Assembly (NCBI GenBank): GCA_027061805.1
Contig: JAMOWA010000015.1
Coordinates: 1 to 58,160, forward strand
From: Thermoanaerobaculia bacterium
GTDB lineage: Bacteria > Acidobacteriota > Thermoanaerobaculia > Thermoanaerobaculales > Sulfomarinibacteraceae
Length of the DNA: 58,160 bases
Direction: 5' to 3'
Shown: one piece after another, positions 53,037 through 58,160 of the stretch
How the letters are laid out: every line of letters begins with the position of its first letter
Numbering within the stretch: the first letter of the stretch is position 1
The notes under the pieces: model-generated
The model's database searches: none
The model's input: only the letters and a program-made list of their open reading frames with translations
Told to the model about the DNA's origin: nothing
Position numbers and translations under genes: made by a program

Positions 53037-54338
53037 TCAGCCGCCGGCGGATTCCACGGTGCCGAGGACGAGGCGGCCCTGCGCTGGAGCCTCGTCCCCC
53101 AGGACGAAGGCCTCGCGAACCCGTTCCACCAGGGGGGGCACGTCCACCTCCCTGCGGCCCAGCAGCAGCGTGGCCAGGGGCTGGCCCTCCGCCACCTCGT
53201 CGCCGATCCGTCCGTGCACCAGCAGGCCGGCCGCGTGGTCCAGCCGGTCGTCCCGGCGCCTCCTGCCCGCCCCCAGGTCCACCGCGACCCAGCCCAGCGC
53301 CTCCCCGTCCACCGCCGAGACCACGCCGCCCCGGGGTGCCGTGACGGCCACGGTCCGGGCCGGGGACTCCAGCAGCGCCGGGTCGGGATCCCCTCCGTGG
53401 GCCCGGACGAAGCGGTCCCACGCCTCCCGGGCCGACCCGTCCGCGAGCGCCCGCTCCAGGCTGGCGGCGGCCTCGTCACGGTCGTGGTCCCGGAGCACCA
53501 GGGCCTCCGTGGCCAGCGCCAGCGTGACCTCCCGGAGCCTGGCGTCCCCGCCGCCCTCCAGCACCGCCAGGGCCTCGCGTACCTCGCAGGCGTTGCCGAG
53601 GGCCGGGCCCAGCGGCTCGTTCATGTCGGTGATCAGGGCCTCGCAGGCCATGCCGGCATCCCGTGCCACGTCCCGCAGGGCCGCCGCGAGCTCCACGGCC
53701 TCGGGGACGGTCTTGCGGAAGGCCCCGCTTCCCCACTTCACGTCCAGCACCAGCGTCCCGGCACCCAGGGCCAGTTTCTTGGACATGATGGAGCCCACGA
53801 TGAGCGGCAGCGAGGGCACGGTGGCCGTCACGTCCCGGAGGGCGTAGAGGGTCCGGTCCGCCGGGGCGATGGCGTCACTCTGGGCCACCACCGCGGCACC
53901 GCAGCGGTCCAGGAGCCCGAGCATCCCGTCCCGGTCCCAGCCGGTCCGGAACCCGGGGATCGACTCGAGCTTGTCGATGGTGCCCTGGGAGTGGCCCAGG
54001 CCCCGGCCCGCCATCATGGCCACGGGAACCCCCACCGAGGCCAGCAGGGGGGCGAACACCAGCGAGACCGTATCGCCCACACCCCCGGTGGAGTGCTTGT
54101 CCACGGCGTCGGGCCGGAGGGAGGCCAGCTCCCAGATCTCGCCAGAGCGCAGCATCTCCCGCGTGAGGCACCGGGTCTCGCCCGCGTCCATGCCGCGGAT
54201 GCAGATGGCCATCAGCAGCGCGGCCAGCTGCTCGGGAGGGAGCGTCCCCCTGCCGGCCCCCTCGACGAACCACGCGATCTCGTGGTCCTCGAGGCGAAGA
54301 CCGTCGCGCTTGCGCGCGATCACCTCCACGAAGCTCAC
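53037..54338 (-). CDS. deoA: Pyrimidine-nucleoside / thymidine phosphorylase
   Basis: The 433-residue protein splits thymidine, deoxyuridine or uridine to the base and sugar-1-phosphate. The signature is intact: KHSTGGVGDTVSLVFAPLLA near residue 80, MAGRGLGHSQGTIDKLESIPGF, SMSKKLA-like IMSKKLALGAGTLVLDVKWGSGAF, and ITDMNEPLG. Whether it is a thymidine- or broad-specificity enzyme is not clear from motifs alone. Start GTG at 54338, three bases after the upstream gene's stop; second-last gene of a four-gene operon. Confidence 0.93.
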   Translation of the reverse strand: MSFVEVIARKRDGLRLEDHEIAWFVEGAGRGTLPPEQLAALLMAICIRGMDAGETRCLTREMLRSGEIWELASLRPDAVDKHSTGGVGDTVSLVFAPLLASVGVPVAMMAGRGLGHSQGTIDKLESIPGFRTGWDRDGMLGLLDRCGAAVVAQSDAIAPADRTLYALRDVTATVPSLPLIVGSIMSKKLALGAGTLVLDVKWGSGAFRKTVPEAVELAAALRDVARDAGMACEALITDMNEPLGPALGNACEVREALAVLEGGGDARLREVTLALATEALVLRDHDRDEAAASLERALADGSAREAWDRFVRAHGGDPDPALLESPARTVAVTAPRGGVVSAVDGEALGWVAVDLGAGRRRRDDRLDHAAGLLVHGRIGDEVAEGQPLATLLLGRREVDVPPLVERVREAFVLGDEAPAQGRLVLGTVESAGG

Positions 54339-54341
54339 GGC

Positions 54342-55013
54342 TCAGCCCAGCTCGGCCAGCTTCTGCTGCGCCTGCCGCAGGTAGGGCGACTGGGGGAACT
54401 CCTCCACGAGCTTCTGGAGGTACTCCCTGGCCTGCTCCACGTCGTGCTCGGCCTCGTAGGCCGCGGCCAGCTCGAAGAGCGCCACGTCCGGGGGAAGGCG
54501 GTCGTCCGTGCCCATGGCCATGGCCTGGAGCTCCTTCACCACCTCCGACGCCTGGCCCGAGGCCACGCGGAGACGGATCAGGTCCAGGGTCGCGGCCACC
54601 CCAATGGCGTCCCCGCGATGACGGGCCGCCACCTTCTCGAGCACCGACTTCGCCTCATCCACCCTGCCGTCCATGAAGTCCATCCTGGCGAGGTAGACCC
54701 TGGCCACGTCGGCCTGCTTGGTGCTCCCGTACTTCGAGAGCACCTCCTCGAACTGGCTCCGGGCCGCCGCCACGTCCCCGCCGGCGGCCTGGGCCTCCTG
54801 GTAGGCCACCACGGCCTGGTGCAGGGCGTAGGCCGCGGCGTCCTCCTTGCCCCCGCGCCAGGTGGAGATCCCCCACCACAGCAGCGCGATGGCACAGACG
54901 GCCCCGAGCCCGGCGGCCAGCGGCTTCCAGTTGTCGATGATCCAGTTCACGAACTCGTCCACCACCGACACGAACTCGTCCTGCCTGAGCTTCTTTCGTG
55001 TCAAACGTCGCAT
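54342..55013 (-). CDS. YfgM-like membrane-anchored TPR protein
   Basis: The 223-residue protein has a short basic N-terminus, one membrane helix (PLAAGLGAVCAIALLWWGIS, residues 32-51) and then TPR-type helices facing outward (SQFEEVLSKYGSTKQADVAR, YLARMDFMDGRVDEAKSVLE, EQAREYLQKLVEEFPQSPYL). This is the layout of YfgM, which binds SecYEG-associated chaperones. Elsewhere yfgM sits beside bamB and der; here it sits in an operon with deoA. GGGAGGAATGC precedes the ATG. Confidence 0.8.
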   Translation of the reverse strand: MRRLTRKKLRQDEFVSVVDEFVNWIIDNWKPLAAGLGAVCAIALLWWGISTWRGGKEDAAAYALHQAVVAYQEAQAAGGDVAAARSQFEEVLSKYGSTKQADVARVYLARMDFMDGRVDEAKSVLEKVAARHRGDAIGVAATLDLIRLRVASGQASEVVKELQAMAMGTDDRLPPDVALFELAAAYEAEHDVEQAREYLQKLVEEFPQSPYLRQAQQKLAELG

Positions 55014-55057
55014 GCATTCCTCCCGGAGGGGACGCGCCCCTCGCCGTCATCGCCCCA

Positions 55058-55480
55058 CTATCTCTTCTTGATCTTCAGCTCGGACCTGCCGCTCTTGAGG
55101 AACTTCTCCACCTTCTTCACCGCCTTCGCCAGGCGTTTCCGGAGCTTCTCCAGCTCCTTGTAGTGGGTCATCCCCCCCACGTCCAGGACGATGAGCTGAT
55201 CCCCGACCTGGAAGAGTGCGCCCACCGAGAGGTGCCCCTCCTTCATGATCAGCTCCTTGAAGGTCTCCTTGTCCATCTCCGTGAGGTCCACCTGCCGCCC
55301 TCCCCGGAGGTCGGCCATGATCCTCGCCGAGGTCACCTCGGTGGCTCCGGTCACGTCGTAGGTGGCACTGCCCACCCTGATGATCTTGCGCCCGTCCTCG
55401 CTCTTCTTCCCCGCGGCAACGGGTGCCGCCAGCGCCAGCACGCCGAGCACCACCACCATGAGAACGACTGCACGTCGCAT
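55058..55480 (-). CDS. Small secreted protein of unknown function
   Basis: The 140-residue protein has a signal peptide (VVLMVVVLGVLALAAPVAAG, cleavage near residue 23) and a mature part of about 115 residues. It contains KIIRVGSATYDVTGATEVTS, RQVDLTEMDKETFKELIMKE, then a very basic helix LRKRLAKAVKKVEKFLKSGR. The ATG at 55480 is chosen because AAGGAGAGCTCG precedes it; the ATG five codons upstream overlaps that site. First gene of the operon leading to yfgM, deoA and the ABC-F gene. Confidence 0.7.
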   Translation of the reverse strand: MRRAVVLMVVVLGVLALAAPVAAGKKSEDGRKIIRVGSATYDVTGATEVTSARIMADLRGGRQVDLTEMDKETFKELIMKEGHLSVGALFQVGDQLIVLDVGGMTHYKELEKLRKRLAKAVKKVEKFLKSGRSELKIKKR

Positions 55481-55968
55481 CGAGCTCTCCTTCATGGGTC
55501 CATCCCTCTCCGGTCATCGGGGTTCCCCGGGCCCGGCTCCGGGACACCTCCAGAACCGCGCCGCGGAAGTGTACCACCGCCGGGACGGCTCTCCCCGGCC
55601 TCCCTGAAGGAACCCTGCCGTGGATGAGACTGAGCCGCGTGCACGATCCTCCGCTGGAAGGCACCCCGTCTCCGGACCTGTGCATGAAGGTGCATGCTGT
55701 CCGGTGTTCTCTTCATACTTCCCTCCAGATCCATGAAATCCTCAGATCCCCGGGTGGGTGAGGGCCCGACGCCACGAGAATCGACTCGGATCCAGGAGTC
55801 TTGCAGGTGACTCTCCTGAGAAGATTCTCCGGATGATCTTCGACGGCACCGAGACGATCATCGCCAGGTGGCAGAGGATGAAGAAGGAGGTCACAAAGGA
55901 GCAGGCCCGGGCGAAGAAGGGCGACTGACCACCGGCGGGATGGCAGGCCCCGGAGGCGGCCCGCGGCC
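55481..55968. other. Intergenic region with one possible small gene
   Basis: Between the secreted-protein gene and the metzincin-like gene I can support only the small rightward frame at 55758-55928. No repeats or T-tailed terminators are evident. Confidence 0.4.
55758..55928 (+). CDS. Possible small basic protein
   Basis: A 56-codon frame starting at GTG reads through DSPEKILRMIFDGTETIIAR and WQRMKKEVTKEQARAKKGD to TGA. Nearly all third codon positions in the second half are G or C, as in the confirmed genes. The segment would form an amphipathic charged helix. There is no clear ribosome site; an ATG at 55833 is an alternative start. It may be the end of a lost gene. Confidence 0.4.
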   Translation: MRARRHENRLGSRSLAGDSPEKILRMIFDGTETIIARWQRMKKEVTKEQARAKKGD

Positions 55969-57108
55969 TCAGGTCTCCTCGTCGAAGAGGAGCTCGGCCT
56001 TGATCTCGCCCTCCTCCTCCAGGTTCCCCCCGAGGGCCGCCGCGATCACGCCGAGGGTGGCCATGAAGGCGGCGTAGGCCGCCACGGGGAGCCGTCCGGG
56101 AGGCACGTGGGCCCATGCCGCGAAGACCTCGCGCGGAAAGAGGGCGGCCACGCCCCAGGACACCAGGAACAGCACCACCCACAGGGACCCCAGGCCCAGC
56201 AGGAGCGTTCCGAACAGGACGATGTGGGTGCGGGCGAGCTGCTCCCTCCAGCCATGCTCCCTGCCCACCTGCGCGATGTTCTGTCCCCAGAAGACGGCCA
56301 GCGTGGCCAGGAGCACCGACGCCACCGGGCCCGCCATCAGCCAGCGGCGGTCCAGCGCCACCCCCACCTCCCAGGAATCGGCGGCCAGCAGCATGTAGAC
56401 CAGCGAGACCGCCGCCGCCGCGGTCAGCCTTCCCAGGGCCATCGGCATGCGCCACGGCCTGTAGCCCACGATGTCCCTGACGATACCCCGGGGATCGGTC
56501 CAGAAGGCCCGCCAGTAGAACATCACCCTCCCCCACCGCCGTCCCTGCTCCTCCAGACGGGTGTCCGTGCTCTCGGCGAGCTGGCGGCGGGCCCTCTCGA
56601 GCTGCCAGACCGGGAAGGGCTCCACGGCCATCTCCTCGGGCTCCTCGAAGGGACGCATGGGCCCGGTCTCCGCGTGCTCCAGTCCGAAGAGGTGTCCCAG
56701 CAGGTGCAGGGCGAGCGCCACCATCCGCTCCACGAGCTCCTCCGCGGAGCCCAGCCGGGCCGAGGACAGGACCGCGGTCTCCAGAGCCGACGAGGGGACG
56801 CCCACCGTGGCCACGCGCTTCCTGGGGATCAGCTCGTTGGGAACCACCACCAGTGCGTAGTCCCAGTGCCGGTGCAGCTTCTCCTCGGCCCCCAGCTCCA
56901 GCAGCGGCAGGGTCTCCAGCGCGCCGCGGGGCGGGTTGAGACGGCGCTCCACCCACGGCATCTCCCACCGGAAGTCGGGGAGCTGTTCCTCCAGCACCCC
57001 GAGCAGGCGGTCCCGTGCCGCGGCGTAGGCCGCCAGGAGCGCCGGATCCCGGACATCGGAGCCCAGCACCCACCCGACCGCAAGCCGGGGCCCCCCACCG
57101 GCGTCCAT
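55969..57108 (-). CDS. Membrane protein with archaemetzincin-like domain lacking the catalytic Glu
   Basis: The 379-residue protein has an N-terminal domain with ALHLLGHLFGLEHAETGPM at about 133-151. This fits the metzincin pattern H-E-x-x-H-x-x-G-x-x-H plus Met (H135, H139, H145, M151) except that the catalytic Glu is Leu136. VVVPNELIPRKRVATVGVPS and AVLSSARL resemble the strands before the zinc site in archaemetzincins. Four hydrophobic segments follow from about residue 245 (LTAAAAVSLVYMLLAADS, GPVASVLLATLAVFWGQ, FGTLLLGLGSLWVVLFLVSW, LPVAAYAAFMATLGVIAAAL), with an acidic tail. It may bind zinc but should not cleave peptides. Divergent from the PAP2 gene. Confidence 0.7.
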   Translation of the reverse strand: MDAGGGPRLAVGWVLGSDVRDPALLAAYAAARDRLLGVLEEQLPDFRWEMPWVERRLNPPRGALETLPLLELGAEEKLHRHWDYALVVVPNELIPRKRVATVGVPSSALETAVLSSARLGSAEELVERMVALALHLLGHLFGLEHAETGPMRPFEEPEEMAVEPFPVWQLERARRQLAESTDTRLEEQGRRWGRVMFYWRAFWTDPRGIVRDIVGYRPWRMPMALGRLTAAAAVSLVYMLLAADSWEVGVALDRRWLMAGPVASVLLATLAVFWGQNIAQVGREHGWREQLARTHIVLFGTLLLGLGSLWVVLFLVSWGVAALFPREVFAAWAHVPPGRLPVAAYAAFMATLGVIAAALGGNLEEEGEIKAELLFDEET

Positions 57109-57199
57109 GCCATCCCGCTCCTCCGTGCGCCTCGTCTCCACCGGGTGGAGCCTACCACGCCCCCACTGCCCCGCCCCCGCATCCCTGTACAATGAGGCC

Positions 57200-57862
57200 A
57201 TGGACTCGCCCCCCGGCCGCGCCACCTTCATGAAGCGACTTGCCGGTGGTGGGATCCTCCTGCTCCTGGCCTTCCTCCTGGACCGCCCCGCCTTCCCGTT
57301 CCTCCGGACCGTGACCCTCTACGACCACTGGGGCGAGATGCGCGAGGGGCTCACCACGGCCAAGTTCCTGGCCTCCGGGCTCGGCACGTTCCTGGTGGGC
57401 CTCGTGGTGGCGTACCTGGACCCCCGCCGCTGGCGGCGTGCCGGTACCTTCTTCCTCGCCGTGGCCCTCGCCGCGAGCGCGGGCAGCATCCTCAAGGTCA
57501 CCTTCGGCCGGGAGAGGCCCTCCCGGGAGGGCCAGGTCCGGGGACAGGAGCGCACCGTGTTCCACGGTCCCTCCATGGGTCTCCACCACGCCTCCTGCCA
57601 GTCCTTCCCCTCGGGCCACACCCTCTCCGCCTTCGCCTCGGCCACCACGCTCTCGGCGTTCTACTCGCCCGCCGCTCCCGTCTTCTACACCGTGGCCACC
57701 GCCACCGCCGTCAACCGGGTTGTCAAGCACCAGCATTTCCTCTCCGACGTGGTGGCCGGCGCCCTGCTCGGCCACCTCCTGGCCCTCTGGATACTCTGGC
57801 GGCCGAGGGTGCAGCGGTGGTGGAGGGCGCCCCGCGCGGAAGGTGGGGGCGTGGGGACCTGA
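57200..57862 (+). CDS. PAP2-family membrane phosphatase
   Basis: The 220-residue protein has about five membrane helices. It carries the three PAP2 motifs: K-x6-RP (KVTFGRERP, near residue 105), PSGH (CQSFPSGHT) and R-x5-H-x3-D (NRVVKHQHFLSDV). Substrates are typically undecaprenyl pyrophosphate or phosphatidyl-glycerol phosphate. The SR of the third motif is NR here. The ATG at 57200 lies eight bases after TACAAT, which is too close for a normal leader, so a leaderless or short-leader transcript is possible. Confidence 0.88.
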   Translation: MDSPPGRATFMKRLAGGGILLLLAFLLDRPAFPFLRTVTLYDHWGEMREGLTTAKFLASGLGTFLVGLVVAYLDPRRWRRAGTFFLAVALAASAGSILKVTFGRERPSREGQVRGQERTVFHGPSMGLHHASCQSFPSGHTLSAFASATTLSAFYSPAAPVFYTVATATAVNRVVKHQHFLSDVVAGALLGHLLALWILWRPRVQRWWRAPRAEGGGVGT

Positions 57863-57940
57863 CGAGGTAAGGACATCCCCCGCCCGCCCGGGGGAGCAGG
57901 GGTGCAGGGGTGCAGGGGAGAGGCTCCCACGCGCAACGCC

Positions 57941-57995
57941 GTCACGGACACAGACACCGCCACGGATACGGTCACGGTCAGGGTCACGGTCAGGA
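57941..57995 (-). repeat. Degenerate GTGNCN hexamer array
   Basis: Read on the minus strand: CTGACC, GTGACC, CTGACC, GTGACC, GTATCC, GTGGCG, GTGTCT, GTGTCC, GTGACG. Confidence 0.55.
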
Positions 57996-58120
57996 GGTGA
58001 AGGAGTAAAGAGGTGAAGAGTGAAGAGGAAGGCCCGGTTGGACTGCCGCACCTCGCAGGCCTGCACAGAATCGCGAACGGACGTCCTGACTTCCTCACGT
58101 CCTAACGTCCTCACGCTCTT

Positions 58121-58151
58121 TCGTTTCACGTTTCACGTTTCACGTTTCACG
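58121..58151. repeat. CGTTTCA heptamer tandem repeat
   Basis: Four perfect head-to-tail copies of CGTTTCA run from the CTTT at 58121. A single copy (CACGTTTCACGA) also occurs at 51062-51073, next to the end of the ABC-F gene. Confidence 0.7.
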
Positions 58152-58160
58152 AACGGGTGG

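Larger units (their letters stand above)
57863..58160. other. Repeat-rich end of the window
   Basis: No gene is supported. CCCCCGCCCGCCCGG (57876), a GGGGTGCA repeat (57896-57917), a hexamer array (57941-57995), GTGAAGAG units (57994-58032), inverse CCTCACGTCCTAACG units (58095-58118) and a heptamer tract (58121-58151) follow one another. Confidence 0.55.

Noticed and set aside
58121-58151. Possible CRISPR repeats in the CGTTTCA tract
   Set aside because: Seven-base tandem units without spacers: a simple microsatellite.

Overview
The window is a GC-rich (about 70%) bacterial chromosome segment with dense, mostly monocistronic or short-operon housekeeping genes. It has 45 or so supportable protein genes, one tRNA, several gene relics and many intergenic repeats. 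Two secreted proteins end in a C-terminal S-layer-homology-like module reading CGGGNYCPDDPITR, which I associate with Acidobacteriota of the Thermoanaerobaculia type. Combined with the GC content and the animal-like long urocanate hydratase, this suggests an acidobacterial relative. That placement is inference, not proof. No phage, CRISPR array, transposase or classical defence island is visible.

Layout. 1-8 kb: alanine racemase, an unknown 129-residue protein behind a consensus-like promoter, a TatD nuclease with a metal-receptor protein, tRNA-Glu, an M28 peptidase and an Nramp transporter fused to a universal-stress domain. 7.7-12 kb: UbiD-type decarboxylase coupled to a cysteine-cluster protein, then an ArsP/YraQ-like permease plus mini-thioredoxin divergent from an arsenate-reductase-like phosphatase around a perfect palindrome. 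12.2-16.5 kb: an acu-type operon (Pat-like acetyltransferase, AcuB, AcuC) likely controlling protein lysine acetylation. 16.7-25.6 kb: DUF364 protein, membrane protein, shortened CstA, dynamin-like GTPase, TetR, a chimeric hydrolase relic, REC-PilZ protein, a probable small RNA and a diguanylate cyclase. 25.8-30.1 kb: mutS-nagZ-queC joined by GTGA overlaps. 30.9-33 kb: feoAB. 33.2-38.1 kb: a transmembrane pseudokinase and hutU. 38.7-42.7 kb: two SLH-tailed secreted proteins, orphan copies of their tail, and a Sel1-repeat protein. 42.7-48.6 kb: a heterodimeric ABC exporter and a DUF5916-type outer-membrane protein. 49-58 kb: gdhA, then a four-gene operon ending in deoA and an ABC-F ATPase, a membrane metzincin-like protein lacking its catalytic Glu, and a PAP2 phosphatase.

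Two themes stand out. First, several proteins are shortened by apparently clean in-frame internal deletions (CstA, the ATP-grasp part of the Pat-like protein, a nitroreductase/CocE chimera), and small relics of other genes lie in the gaps (OmpA tail, FAD-subunit tail, a frameshifted reductase-like gene). Second, the intergenic spaces are filled with repeats: a palindromic MITE-like element in two copies, a dispersed 117-bp module, degenerate GTGNCN hexamer arrays and GTGAGGACGT-rich blocks. The most interesting biological units are the acu operon with its doubly degenerate synthetase domain, the pseudokinase, the pseudo-metzincin and the SLH tail cassettes.
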